The translations under genes were made by a program, and so were the position numbers. A stretch of 64,000 nt of DNA from Chloropicon primus (lineage: Eukaryota > Chlorophyta > Chloropicophyceae > Chloropicales > Chloropicaceae): positions 248,001-312,000 of the forward strand of contig CP060758.1 in the NCBI GenBank assembly GCA_023205875.1, in the 5' to 3' direction. Of the stretch, positions 18,006-27,558 are shown piece by piece. Numbering within the stretch: position 1 is the stretch's first letter; each line of letters opens with the position of its first letter. The notes under the pieces are model-generated. The model saw only the letters and a list, made by a program, of their open reading frames with translations. It searched no databases and had not been told where the DNA came from.

Positions 18006-18544
18006 GACTGTTAGGGTTTCACTCGGCGTCCTCCTCCCTTCCTCTCGCGAGGCTAGATTTTTTACCAGTGCCTTGCCCAGCAAGTGAGAACACGAGCAAA
18101 CATTTTGTGGGTTGTCCTTTGGGTGTGACCAAACTGGTATACACTGGAATCCCACCAACAGGGGAAAACCTCCAACACTCCTGTCGGCTGGCGACGGCCG
18201 AGAGAGAGAGAGAGGGAGAGAGGCGACGACTTTGCGATCAGGGGGGCAAGGAAGGCGAGGAGGCGAGGAGGGGAGAAAAACGAGAGAAAGATCTGCTCGA
18301 GATCTTTTCAACGACACCTTACTCGACCCATTTGGTGCTCGGATTGGTCGAGGAATCGGCTCGGAGGACGGAAAGGGAAGGAGAAACCACCCGAGTGACA
18401 CGCCTTGTCGAGGACGGTGGCGGCGAGGACGGCAAGGGGAGGTTAAAGAGGAGGGTGTTGAAAGAAAGTAGACCTCGCGTGCGGGTTGCTTGCCTGGTTT
18501 CGTGGTCGGAGGTGAAGTTCGCCGTCTGTTGCGAAACGATAACG
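18006..18544. promoter_or_regulatory. Divergent region between Fanzor and RPA49
   Basis: A motif copy at 18291-18343 (ATCTGCTCGAGATCTTTTC, AACGACACCTTACTCGACC, CATTTGG) faces the plus-strand RPA49 gene. The Fanzor-proximal part (18006-18200) has no recognisable motif copy. No gene is seen. Confidence 0.5.
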
Positions 18545-19876
18545 ATGGGAACTGGCGTGAGAGTGAAGGTGGTGGACCTGGGGGAGGAGAAGAAGGTGGC
18601 GAAGAATGGAGCGTACGCGTGCGCGCCGATAGTGGCAACGTTCCCTCAAAGCGTAGAGCGGTTCCAGGAGCGAAGCGGCGGACTGAAGGCGGAGCTCTAC
18701 GCGTCCAAGGACCACCTGCAGAGGAAGGAGTTTTATGTGTTGGCCAAAGGGAACGAGTCAGGTGGAGGGCTTCAGTACGTGGGTTCGTCCCTGGATTCGA
18801 GCTTGGGGCGTCCGGTTCGATACCTCGTGGGCTACCTGGACAAGAAGACGAGCACCTTGGAGTTTGTGAAGCCGCTGCACCACGCGACCGTGGCTCACAT
18901 GAGAGTGTATCGGGGCAAGGACGACGTCCTGAACAAGGGCACGGAGGGCGAGAGCAATGCGTCGAAGATGGATTATAGCGCCCTGGAATCGAGGCGGAAC
19001 CTGCTCAAGGAGTTCGGCTCGAATAAGATCAAGCGGGTGATTGCGAAGCGCGAGAGAACACAGCTGAAGGACGCGAGCTCGCTCTTCTTGGAGGACCAGG
19101 ACACTGTGCTGGACTGGGCGAGGAAGAAGGCCGACTCCTCGATGAGGAAGGGAATGAACGAGAAGGAGCAGCTCGCGCACCTCACCGAAAGCAGGAGGAG
19201 CGTTCTCCCCTTCTACAACTTGAAGGCGACGACTGCTTCCGAGGCCTACCCTCTTGGCAAGTTCGTGAGCGCGGCGGCCTGGCAGGCTCTCAAGTCGACC
19301 CAGTACTACCGCGACGTCTCCGAGGGAGCCGAGACCTGCGACGTGTACGTCCTGAATCGCCACAGCCGCCTGAACGCGGAAGGCAGCTCGGAACGGGAAA
19401 GCGTGCTGAAGGCCCTCTGTCTGTACGCCGTGCTCAAGTGGCTGCACACGTCCCACAGCAGGAGCATCAGGTGTCGCTTGGGGCAGGGCGTGGGGGCTCT
19501 GGCTCAGCAACTCGAGCTGCCGCAAGAGTTTGTCCAGGAGATGGTGCTCAAGTTCTTCAAGGAGGGGTCCCAGGGGGATTCCAAATTCTCGTCGTGGGAG
19601 TGCTCCAAGGAGGGCAGAATCTCACTGAAGCTGCACCTGATCCTGCTTCTCTTGATCCTTGAGGACTTTGACGTCGGCGCGCCAACCCTTGCGGAGGAGA
19701 TCGGCGTTCCCGCCCAGGAGGTCAAGTCACTGGCCAAGGAGTTGGGCTGCGACCTCAGCGGTGACAAAGTGAAGCTCCTGAAACGAAAGAGGACGTCGGA
19801 ATCCGGTGGCGCGACCATCGTGGACCTCGAGAGCAAGCTTCCTCGGATACAGATCAAGAGGGCTCGAGCGAGGTAA
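18545..19876 (+). CDS. RPA49: RNA polymerase I subunit RPA49 (POLR1E), 443 aa
   Basis: RPA49 forms, with RPA34, a TFIIF/TFIIE-like heterodimer on RNA polymerase I and supports rRNA transcription in the nucleolus. The N-terminal dimerisation region includes KAELYASKDHLQRKEFYVLAKG and YVGSSLDSSLG. The linker has YSALESRRNLLKEFGSNKIK then RVIAKRERTQLKDASSLFLE, the family hallmark. The C-terminal tandem winged helix includes LPFYNLKATTASEAYPLG and LCLYAVLKWLHTSHSRSIRC. Length is usual (about 415-480 aa). The start MGTGVRVKVVD was picked because the upstream frame is UTR and holds a recurrent motif about 200 bp before the ATG. Confidence 0.85.
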   Translation: MGTGVRVKVVDLGEEKKVAKNGAYACAPIVATFPQSVERFQERSGGLKAELYASKDHLQRKEFYVLAKGNESGGGLQYVGSSLDSSLGRPVRYLVGYLDKKTSTLEFVKPLHHATVAHMRVYRGKDDVLNKGTEGESNASKMDYSALESRRNLLKEFGSNKIKRVIAKRERTQLKDASSLFLEDQDTVLDWARKKADSSMRKGMNEKEQLAHLTESRRSVLPFYNLKATTASEAYPLGKFVSAAAWQALKSTQYYRDVSEGAETCDVYVLNRHSRLNAEGSSERESVLKALCLYAVLKWLHTSHSRSIRCRLGQGVGALAQQLELPQEFVQEMVLKFFKEGSQGDSKFSSWECSKEGRISLKLHLILLLLILEDFDVGAPTLAEEIGVPAQEVKSLAKELGCDLSGDKVKLLKRKRTSESGGATIVDLESKLPRIQIKRARAR

Positions 19877-20458
19877 AAAAAGGGTAATCATATCTATTCT
19901 GTCAACGTCAAATCACCGTCTCACCAAACTGAGTGGCCGTTCCAATGGAGGACCAAGGTCCAAGTGGCCCCTCAAAGTGTCTCCTCTCGGTTCTCCCCCC
20001 CCTCTCCTGTCTCCTTCATTCTACCTGCCAATTCCTCACCAGATCGTTGTTCCGTTCCAGCAAGGGCTCTTTCGAAAGAGAAAGAGACGGTCCTTCGTCC
20101 CATTGTCCTCCCTGACCCCATTGGCCTCTCCCAACCAACCATCTCTCTCTCCCAACCAACCATCTCTCTCTCCCAACCAACCATCTCTCTCTCCCCCTCT
20201 CTCCCTGGAATTCCAAGAAGAGAGAGGACGACTCTATCGTCGTCGCCCACAACTGGGAGGTGGAGGTAAGCGAGCGAGTGCGCGCGGACGAGGAGAGGAG
20301 GAGGGGGAGGGTCGACGGCCTTCGTGTTCGTCTCGTTTTCCTCTTTCGAACGACCCGCCGCACGAAGCGAACGACGAAGATATCACACGAGACTGAAACA
20401 CACATCACATTCCCCCTTGGCTTGGCTTTGCAGAGAGAGGAGAAAGGATCGAGAGGTC
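19877..20458. other. Intergenic region upstream of uL6m, with a tandem short repeat
   Basis: No gene. A 21-bp CT-rich unit (TCTCTCCCAACCAACCATC and close variants) is repeated three times at about 20127-20185. A motif-like stretch near 20060-20095 (GGCTCTTTCGAAAGAGAAAG) reads in the opposite orientation to most copies relative to the downstream gene. Confidence 0.4.
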
Positions 20459-21277
20459 ATGCTTTCGACTGCGCGTCGTTTGGGCCGCCTGGGTTTCCTT
20501 CCAGCTCGGAGTGTTCCTTGGTCTTGCGAAAATGCTTCCGTCTTGCCCTTGCGCGTGCAAGATCTCGTCGTCGAAGGAACTCCGGCGGCGTCTGTGAAGC
20601 ATGCCATGGAGCTGGAGAGCCATGCCATGATGATGCTTCGATCGTATTCTTCGGCCACGAGAAGGAAGCGGCCTCGGGAGAAGGACATCGGCAACGAGCT
20701 CAAGCTGGAGATTCCTGACGGCATCGTCGTGGAGTACAAGTATCCGAACTTGCAAGTGGCGGGTCCCTTGGGCGTGAAGGAAACCAACTTGGAGATCTTC
20801 GAGCACCTTGGGATACGTTTGACGGAGGACGGGAAGTCCCTGGCGTTCACTTCGTACACGCCAGGGACGTCGTACACGTTCGCGAGGGGTCCGAAGTGGC
20901 GGAGTCAGAAGGTTTACCATCGGTTGAACCAGGTGGCTCGTTTGGTGGAGAGGGACTTCGAGGGCGTGACGTCCGGCTACAGGAAGGACCTGGAGCTCCG
21001 AGGCCTGGGCTTCAAGTGGGCTCTGCAGACGGAGGGCAACGAGGACGTCCTCACGATGAACATAGGATTCTCCCACGAGGTTAGGTACGCCTTCCCAAAG
21101 GCCGTCAAGTGCACGGTGATGAACACGACGGAGCTGTTTTTGGAGTCCTGCTGCAAGGACACGCTCGGCCGAACCGCGAAAGACCTCATCAAGCTGCCGA
21201 GGAGGGACGTGTACAAGGGCAAGGGGATATTCGAGAAGGGGTTTACGCCAAGATTGAAGGAGGCCAAGAGGAAGTAG
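20459..21277 (+). CDS. uL6m: Mitochondrial large-subunit ribosomal protein uL6m, 272 aa
   Basis: This is a bacterial-type L6 protein: KLEIPDGIVVEYKYPNLQVAGPLG, GVTSGYRKDLELRGLGFKW, NIGFSHEVRYAFPKAV and DLIKLPRRDVYKGKGIFEKG correspond to the two L6 domains and the conserved C-terminal kGkGi loop. An Arg/Ser-rich N-terminal extension (MLSTARRLGRLGFLPARS...RSYSSATRRKR) looks like a mitochondrial presequence. Domain 1 is short and divergent, as in many mitochondrial L6 proteins. A plastid L6 is less likely given the presequence style. The gene converges with the DUF4079 gene, 104 bp from stop to stop. Confidence 0.85.
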   Translation: MLSTARRLGRLGFLPARSVPWSCENASVLPLRVQDLVVEGTPAASVKHAMELESHAMMMLRSYSSATRRKRPREKDIGNELKLEIPDGIVVEYKYPNLQVAGPLGVKETNLEIFEHLGIRLTEDGKSLAFTSYTPGTSYTFARGPKWRSQKVYHRLNQVARLVERDFEGVTSGYRKDLELRGLGFKWALQTEGNEDVLTMNIGFSHEVRYAFPKAVKCTVMNTTELFLESCCKDTLGRTAKDLIKLPRRDVYKGKGIFEKGFTPRLKEAKRK

Positions 21278-21381
21278 GCCCGCGTGCGGCGTGGAGTAAT
21301 CTATCTATCTTATCAAATAATCTGTGATGAACATGAACGAGAGAGGGAGATCTTCTTCCTTGCTCTTCTCGCTCGCTCTAT

Positions 21382-22271
21382 TTAGAAGGAGAGCCCGTTT
21401 GCGATCCCGAGGCCCGCGTGCGCCACGAGCAATGCCATGATGCTCGAGCCGAGGTAGGTGTGCAGCGTCCGTGCCCCAGGCTTGCCCTTCATCGTCGCCC
21501 CGATCACACCCTGAAGGCCGAGGAGCCCGAGCCCGCTGAGGGCCGAAATCGCGTGCGGACTCTCCAGCAGAGGGCGGTGCTCCATTATGGTGAAGACCAA
21601 GCCGCCCTGGCCGCCAAGGAAGAAGAAGAACGTCATGCCGAGCATCAACTTCGGGTGAAGCTCCCTGACCAGCTCCCCACCGAAGGCCTCCGTGCTCCCC
21701 TTTCCGCCCCTGATCTGGTAGCCCAGGTAAGCACCGTAGCCGCCCATAGCCGCGAGGACGATGCCCATGTTGATGGCGTGGAACCAGTGCAGCACCTTGT
21801 GAGCAAAAGATTCAAGTAGCAGAAGAAGAGATTGTCAGGTCAGAATGTTCATTTCCCCCCTCAGGGCCTCTGCCCTCAACTCACCCACTCCGGAGGATGG
21901 AGGAACTCGATGACAGGGACTCCAATGGCGTTGAAGTACGCCGTGAGCGGTTCGACCAGGACGTGGGATCCCACCAATCCCGCGGACGCGAGGAGGCTTC
22001 CGCCAACAATAGCCGCGGCAGTCTTCGCGGTATCCGACGCATCGCTGCTTGGACCTTCACCCGTCGACGCGCTCGTCTTCATCCACCTCCTCCTCCTCCT
22101 CCTCGCTTCAACATCTTCAACATCTTCACCTCCTCGCGCTTGGTGAACGGATTGGCGCAAGGCCGCAGGTCTCCGCACAGGGAGCGACCTCAAGCCGCCC
22201 GCCAGGCAGGAGTGAGGAGGAGGAGGAGCACCACATCGCGTCGCGAGCCTTGCCACTGAAACCGATATCAT
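21382..22271 (-). CDS. DUF4079 membrane protein, probably plastid, 266 aa, two exons
   Basis: DUF4079 proteins are small multi-pass membrane proteins of cyanobacteria and plastids; their function is not established. Exon 1 (21885-22271) gives an Arg/Ser/Pro-rich transit-like leader of about 60 residues, one hydrophobic segment (AAAIVGGSLLASAGLVGSHVL) and VPVIEFLHPPEW. Exon 2 (21382-21795) continues VLHWFHAINMGIVLAAMGGYGAYLGYQIR, HPKLMLGMTFFFFLGGQGGLV and HTYLGSSIMALLVAHAGLG. The 89-bp intron (TGG/GTGAGT to AAG/GTG, phase 0) is supported because the join restores the family HP-x-x-W region leading into the first conserved helix. His residues in helices resemble haem-binding b-type proteins, but that is speculation. 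Confidence 0.75.
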
Positions 22272-22387
22272 CGAGCCAGCCCTTGAGATGTCCTCGTCCC
22301 CGTTCGATGAAGGAGCGAACGAAGCTGAGCCACAAAATTTGGATAGAGGAGATCTCGGATCTCAGCTCGGCTGCTTGGTAGCTTTGT

Positions 22388-22421
22388 CGCGCGCGCGCGC
22401 GCGCGCGTGTGTGTGTGTGTG
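22388..22421. repeat. Alternating (CG)n(TG)n dinucleotide tract
   Basis: About 20 bp of CG repeats run directly into about 14 bp of TG repeats, an uninterrupted alternating purine-pyrimidine tract of the type known to form Z-DNA. It lies about 115 bp upstream of the DUF4079 start and 80 bp after the channel gene's stop. Confidence 0.9.
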
Positions 22422-22500
22422 CTTTGAGGCTTGATTGAGGCATGTAGTCTATAATATAATATACTTTTAATGATATCGTCCCGCATAAGAATACTTTTTT

Positions 22501-24540
22501 TTACTTGCTCGGTCCTTCGTCCTCGTTGCCCTCGGCGTTGCCATCGGTGTGGTCCTGGTCCTTGGCCTTGAAGAGCTCGTCCGTGGTGCCCGCGGAGGCC
22601 TTTTGATCGAGGTCCGTGATGTTCACAACGCCGTCGGCGGGCTTGATCTTGTTCGAGGCTCCTCCGCCACCGTAGGATCCCAGGATACCGAGGAGCTTGT
22701 TGGCCAGACTGTCGCGCCTGTGGGTGTTGACGAACTGCCTTCCCAAGTTCATGTTGCTCACAGTCGAGGGGCTGTTCTTCTTCTTTTTGCTGACGATGAT
22801 GTCGCCGACTTCTTGTTCCAGGTGCTTGTCCTCCAGGGCCTGGAGCTCGGGAATGACGTGCTTGAGCTCGATGTAGTCGTTCGCGTGCAGGACCGCCACC
22901 TCGACGAAGGTTTGAGTTTTGAGGGTGGCATTGTGAAGGAAGTTCTTGGCGATGTGGAACGCGCCGTAGACGCAGCCGTCCTTCAAGATTCCAACGAGCT
23001 CTTGACCCTTGCCCTTGCCGGAGCTGCCGGTAGTGCTCCCGATCACTCCTATCGTGCCCCTCGATATCATGTAGACCATGAGGGGGGACTCCCCAGCGTT
23101 CACGATGACTTCCCTTGGCATGTAGATCTCATTCCTGAGGTTCTCCGCCAGAATCTTCTTGTGGTGCTCGCTCGCGGTCTTGACCCACTTACACTTGTTG
23201 AAGATGTTCTTGAAAGAATGCATGAGAATCTCCTGCCTCAAGGGCTTGGTCATGTCCTCAAGGAGGAGGGCGTCCTGGATCCCCTTGTTCCTGGACCACA
23301 TCAGCCTGTAGTACATCGTCACCTTCTTCTGCGTCTCCTCTGGCACGTTCCTGTACTTGCAAAACTCAAGAACGGAGGAAACTTTTCTCAGGTAGGCCGT
23401 CTCCAAGTACTGGTAGTTGGCCAGGGTGCTGTAAACGTTTCCCAGAATGATGGCGTACACGAACACACCAACGAGGATGTTGACGAGGACAAAAATGTTC
23501 TCGTCAATGGTGATCGGCGTGAGGATGGCTCCGATACCCGTGAGTGACATCAGGGCCCAGCAAACGGAGCCCGTGTACGTCTGGTACAAGTCGTCCGGGT
23601 CAACCCCCGGGATGAAGAAGTGCGAGGGCCAGTCGTTCAACCTGTTGATCATGATGAACGCGCAAGCGTTCAGGTGCGTCGCGACGAGCAAGTAGAACAG
23701 CAAGATCAGCAAGCGCTGCATGTCACTCGTGTTGAACTTGTCGGGGGAGAACTCCTTGAGAATTCTCCCGACTTTGCTCAGCCTGAGGACCTTCAGGATA
23801 CGCACGGTCCTCCAGGCATTGCTCGGATAGATGAGCTGAACAATACCAGTGGGAAAGGACGAGACGACGTCAAAGTAAAAGTTCGCGGACTTGAGGTGGT
23901 GGTTCCTGATATGCGTCGAGCTCTTCAAGAACTTGTTGTCGAGGACCACCGCTGTCCGCAACAGGATGTAGATGTCCAGCATGAACAGGGCGTCGCAGAT
24001 GACATCGATGATTGTGATGGGCAGCGTCGTGTTCGCCGTGTTGAACGCCAGCTGTATGGGGTTCAAGGTCACACTATACAGCGTGGCGCACATGATGACT
24101 CGGACCCAGTTCCTCTTGTTCTTGGAGTCAGGCCTGATGATTTTGACGTGCCTCAATGGTATCTTGTCCCACCACTCCTTGAGAACCTGGAAGCAGCTGT
24201 CAAGCGAGGAGCTCGAGTCCGTCTCCTCTATCACATTGTCATTGGACCACTTGTTGACGCTCCGGAAGGACGGTGCCTTGGCCATCACATTCTTGAAGAA
24301 ACTCGCGGGGGCTTTGACATACTGCGATCCTGCCGTCTCGCTCCCTCCTTTGACGACCCTCACCTTGCCGGGCTGCGCTTGCCGTGGCGAGTGCTGTCCG
24401 TCCCTCTCGAAAGTCATTCCGGTCCCCACCGAACCTCTCCTGTCATTCCTTGCAAAGTCCGCCTTCTTGCTGGCGTCCAGGACCGCCACACTCTGCGCCA
24501 TGCTCGCCATCTCTCTCTCTCTCTCTATCTTCTTTGCCAA
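22501..24540 (-). CDS. CNG/HCN-like voltage-gated cation channel with cyclic-nucleotide-binding-like domain, 679 aa
   Basis: Six-segment channel: S1-S3 (RNWVRVIMCATLYSVTLNPI, IIDVICDALFMLDIYILLR), S4 with regularly spaced basic residues (RTVRILKVLRLSKVGRILKE), S5 (LLILLFYLLVATHLNACAF), pore and S6 (ENIFVLVNILVGVFVYAII), C-linker and a beta-roll like a cNMP domain (MPREVIVNAGESPLMVYMI). The selectivity filter reads T-GIG-A (335-337) instead of GYG, so strict K+ selectivity is doubtful. The phosphate-binding cassette (YGAFHIAKNFLHNATLKT) lacks the usual GE...R-A-T/S residues, so nucleotide binding may be lost, as in KCNH channels. It presumably acts in a plasma or ciliary membrane. The start at 24540 could instead be MASMAQS, ten codons later. 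Confidence 0.8.
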   Translation of the reverse strand: MAKKIEREREMASMAQSVAVLDASKKADFARNDRRGSVGTGMTFERDGQHSPRQAQPGKVRVVKGGSETAGSQYVKAPASFFKNVMAKAPSFRSVNKWSNDNVIEETDSSSSLDSCFQVLKEWWDKIPLRHVKIIRPDSKNKRNWVRVIMCATLYSVTLNPIQLAFNTANTTLPITIIDVICDALFMLDIYILLRTAVVLDNKFLKSSTHIRNHHLKSANFYFDVVSSFPTGIVQLIYPSNAWRTVRILKVLRLSKVGRILKEFSPDKFNTSDMQRLLILLFYLLVATHLNACAFIMINRLNDWPSHFFIPGVDPDDLYQTYTGSVCWALMSLTGIGAILTPITIDENIFVLVNILVGVFVYAIILGNVYSTLANYQYLETAYLRKVSSVLEFCKYRNVPEETQKKVTMYYRLMWSRNKGIQDALLLEDMTKPLRQEILMHSFKNIFNKCKWVKTASEHHKKILAENLRNEIYMPREVIVNAGESPLMVYMISRGTIGVIGSTTGSSGKGKGQELVGILKDGCVYGAFHIAKNFLHNATLKTQTFVEVAVLHANDYIELKHVIPELQALEDKHLEQEVGDIIVSKKKKNSPSTVSNMNLGRQFVNTHRRDSLANKLLGILGSYGGGGASNKIKPADGVVNITDLDQKASAGTTDELFKAKDQDHTDGNAEGNEDEGPSK

Positions 24541-25067
24541 GGACTCAGGCAGGGAAACCGTGCTTGTGACCTACCAATCGAATGCCCGCGAGACAAGCTT
24601 TTGTTCCACGCCTTGGATTGTTCCACCACGTCTCGCCCCTGTCGCCAAAATCCCTTCCAAAGGCTCGACCTCCTCCGCCTTGGCTCTGACCACGGCCTCG
24701 CGTTTTGCAAAAACCAAGGTCGGATCAAGTCGGAAGGAGAGGCCAAGCTGAGGAGATGAGGGGAAGGGGCAGTCTAATCCAATCCAAGGTCCCGGTGCAG
24801 TACCCCTGCAGCAAGCCAGGAGAGGGTTGCTTTGCTTTGCTTCCATCCATTGCAGCCAAGTGGCCGCCTTGGAAGGGATGGCGGTGGTCGGGAGATGGGG
24901 ATTGCCCCGGTGGGAGTACTTGGGCTCCAGAGGAACCCTCCAAGATCTAACCTTTCCTCCTCCTCGGTGCTGCGATGTTCTCCAAGAGGAGGGAATGGAA
25001 GGGAGCGAGGAGTGTGTGTCACATATTTAGGAAAAAAAAAGCTAGAAACTCTGTGCAACAAAAATGT
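24541..25067. promoter_or_regulatory. Upstream region of the channel gene
   Basis: A weaker motif copy at 24568-24602 (GACCTACCAATCGAATGCCC, GCGAGACAAGCTTTT) lies 28 bp from the channel ATG in the usual orientation. The rest shows nothing recognisable. Confidence 0.4.
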
Positions 25068-26324
25068 TCATACATCGAACTTGGGCTTGGCGTACTTTTG
25101 CATCGGGAGCTCCAAACCCTTCGCGCTGAGCAAGGTGCTCAGCTGCTGGATTCCATTGATCTCTCCGTCAACAATTTTTTGACTAAGCTTCTCGATCGAC
25201 TCCCTCAAAGGCTCCAGGGGCCTCTTGTCATGACCGAAGCTAACCAACCACATCGCCAAGAAGTCCGGGTTATTATACATTGTGACCATGCCAATCATGT
25301 GGAGTCTCAAAAGCTCTTGCGCCAGCTTTTCTCCCAGCGTCAGCGAGAGCGCGGGGATGTAGCTGTCGTAAAAGTCGCACCCCGTCGTAAAGGGGAGCTG
25401 GGCGTTCTTTGCAACGCACTTCTTCAACCTCGACCGAGCTTCCGCCAGCACGTTCATCGCTTTTCCAAGGTCGATGTCCAGCAGCCTTGTCTTTGCATCG
25501 GGACTGTACAGGATCTCGTGGACGTCGAGGCACTCCATGTAGAGCTCCTCGTCGCCCTTCTTCGTCAAGTCCTCCTTGAGGGTATCGTTCCTCTTCTTCA
25601 TCTCTTCGCCGAAGAACTCGAGAAGCTGGTTGACGACCGCGAGGAGAAGCTCGAGGGGGTTGGGAGTGAGCTGGGAGGCATCCGCAGCGTCCTGAGCAGT
25701 TGGGATCACGAGGTCCTCGCGGGACGTCTGACCCTGCATCGCTGCGGCGAGGAGAGAGTTGCTCCTGGCCTTCTGGGGCACTTGGAGAATCTTGGCGCGG
25801 CCTTGGGCCCCGTCGGCTGCCTGCGTCTGCTTCTGCTGGCCAGCTTCCCTGTTCAGTTTGGATCCGCCCATGACCTCGTCAACGAGTGCTTGCACATCCT
25901 TCGTGTGCTCAATCTCCTGTATGTGTCTCCCCGCTATCTTGGACGGCCACCTAACGATGCCAACCTCGCGGCACCTCGTCCTCAGAGTCTTGGTGCAGAT
26001 GTTCAACACCTTGGCGGCGTCCGCTTGCTGGAGGTGGAAGGTGGCCGTGATCTCCTTCTTGGTAATCGCGCTCTTCTTCGACTTCCTGATGATCGGTATT
26101 GGGGTCAAGTTGTTGTCGTGGCGCAACTTCTTGACTGTGGTACGGCTCACGCCCAGGACAGCGGCAGCGGCCCTCAAGCTCAAGTGAGACACCTTGTCCA
26201 AGCTCTCCCTCGTGACGTGCACCCTTGGACGGCGTCGCCTCACGGGCGGCCTCTCCGCCGTCACCTCCGCGAAGGGATGACTCTCCTCCTGCCTCGCCTC
26301 CTCCTGACTACTCGCCATCATCAA
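25068..26324 (-). CDS. RWP-RK-type DNA-binding protein with a degenerate second copy, 418 aa
   Basis: RWP-RK proteins (NLP and RKD types) are transcription factors of plants and algae acting in nitrate response, gametogenesis and mating type. The domain at about residues 90-136 reads ITATFHLQQADAAKVLNICT, KTLRTRCREVGIVRWPSK and IAGRHI: helix, helix-turn-helix, then RWP. The usual RWP-x-RK core is shortened to RWPSK. A preceding segment (residues 47-78: HLSLRAAAAVLGVSRTTVKK, LRHDNNLTPIP) has the same spacing and looks like a tandem, degenerate copy. The C-terminal 170 residues (EELYMECLDVHEILYSPDAK...) are helical and unfamiliar to me. There is no PB1 domain, so it is not a full NLP. Start among three adjacent Met is arbitrary. 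Confidence 0.8.
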   Translation of the reverse strand: MMMASSQEEARQEESHPFAEVTAERPPVRRRRPRVHVTRESLDKVSHLSLRAAAAVLGVSRTTVKKLRHDNNLTPIPIIRKSKKSAITKKEITATFHLQQADAAKVLNICTKTLRTRCREVGIVRWPSKIAGRHIQEIEHTKDVQALVDEVMGGSKLNREAGQQKQTQAADGAQGRAKILQVPQKARSNSLLAAAMQGQTSREDLVIPTAQDAADASQLTPNPLELLLAVVNQLLEFFGEEMKKRNDTLKEDLTKKGDEELYMECLDVHEILYSPDAKTRLLDIDLGKAMNVLAEARSRLKKCVAKNAQLPFTTGCDFYDSYIPALSLTLGEKLAQELLRLHMIGMVTMYNNPDFLAMWLVSFGHDKRPLEPLRESIEKLSQKIVDGEINGIQQLSTLLSAKGLELPMQKYAKPKFDV

Positions 26325-26835
26325 CGAACGCTATAGACGACCCTAGATGGACGGCGTCGCCACCTTCCCTTCTCTTGTGCTCTCAACTCAGAGCTTGTAG
26401 AGGCGTGTGACCTTCCACTATATAATCCCGGACCTCTCCGGTGTTTTCTTCTTCTTCTTCTTGGAACCCAAGCTGAGGTGCTGGTGGTTGTGTGGCTTGC
26501 TGCTGAAAGCAAAAGCAAATCCCTTTCCTTTGCAATACCGCAGCGAGGCGGCTTCTCTCGTCTTTGTCGTGGGTCAACCCCTTGGGACAACACAAAGGTT
26601 CTTGTTGTCTTGTTTGTGTGTGTGTGTTCCGACAAGCGGAGAGGATTGTGATGGATGGATGACAAAGCGGTTGTGACTGGTTCGGTCAAGACCAAGCCTT
26701 GCCGTGTCGTGTCCAGTCGAGTTTGTGTTCCTCCTCCTGTCCGCTTCCACTTGACACGTATCTGCTTCGTCAGGAATTGCTCTAATTCAATTATTCTCAA
26801 TTATGCTCACAGAGAGAGACAGACAGAGACAGAGA

Positions 26836-26868
<33 letters not shown>

Positions 26869-27558
26869 GAAGGAGGATCCAGTGAGATTAGTACGCATTA
26901 CTCCACGTTAGCATTGGATGAAGGATGACTGTTTGTCAAGAGCGAAGGCGAACGAAGAACGAAGGGTCACCTTGAGTGAACGAACAGGCAAACACAGGCA
27001 TACCAGCAGATGGTTGTTGTTGGTTGTTGGAGATGGAGACAAACCCTATTCAACTACACCAATGAAGGATGATGTGTGTGTGCGGATAAGTTCCCATGAT
27101 CCGCTCTCTCTCCGTCTCTTACTCGTGAAAGTGAGGGTATAGAACACAATTTCGGGAAAGGCCAGAGAGAGAGGAGCCCAAGGGGCATTGGCGCTTGGGT
27201 CAGGAGGGCAAGCAAGGGGGCAAGCGAGAGGGAGAGGCACACCAAGGCCAAGAGGAAGAATCCTTTCCTTTCCTTTCCTTTCCTTTCGTCGTGTTTCCGC
27301 TGACCCACCGACCCACCGACCCACCCACCCACGAGAGGGCAGTGAGCGAGTGAGCGAGTGAGTGAGTGGTGGGAGGCCTCGCCAAGGGACAGGGCACGAG
27401 TGGCCAGTTGAAGCGGAGGAGGGAAGGATTTTGCAAGCGAAGAGGAAAGCCCGTCCCACCCAAAGATCGGGATCTTGGGATCCAGCGCTGTCCAAGGTGC
27501 TGCAACAATACAAAGGAGGAGCTTGGTCCATTCATTGTTGGCTCCAGTGGTGAAAGCG
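26325..27558. other. 1.2-kb intergenic region with microsatellites
   Basis: No supported gene. It contains a GA/GACA-rich tract (26811-26869), a (TCCTT)n run (27261-27287), a CCCACCGA-type run (about 27301-27332) and GAGTGAGC repeats (about 27343-27368). It must hold the divergent promoters of the RWP-RK and RCC1 genes. I do not see the recurrent motif here. Confidence 0.5.
26811..26869. repeat. GA/GACA-rich microsatellite
   Basis: Near-perfect AG dinucleotide repeats interrupted by AGAC units over about 59 bp. Confidence 0.9.

Noticed and set aside
18006-18638. N-terminal extension of Fanzor by 211 codons
   Set aside because: The extension is Ser/Pro/Arg-rich noise that crosses the RPA49 upstream motif; the protein naturally begins at MARSGKRRKKKEK.
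20127-20185. Three evenly spaced short repeats that could suggest a CRISPR-like array
   Set aside because: Units are contiguous CT-rich microsatellite with no unique spacers, in a eukaryotic promoter.
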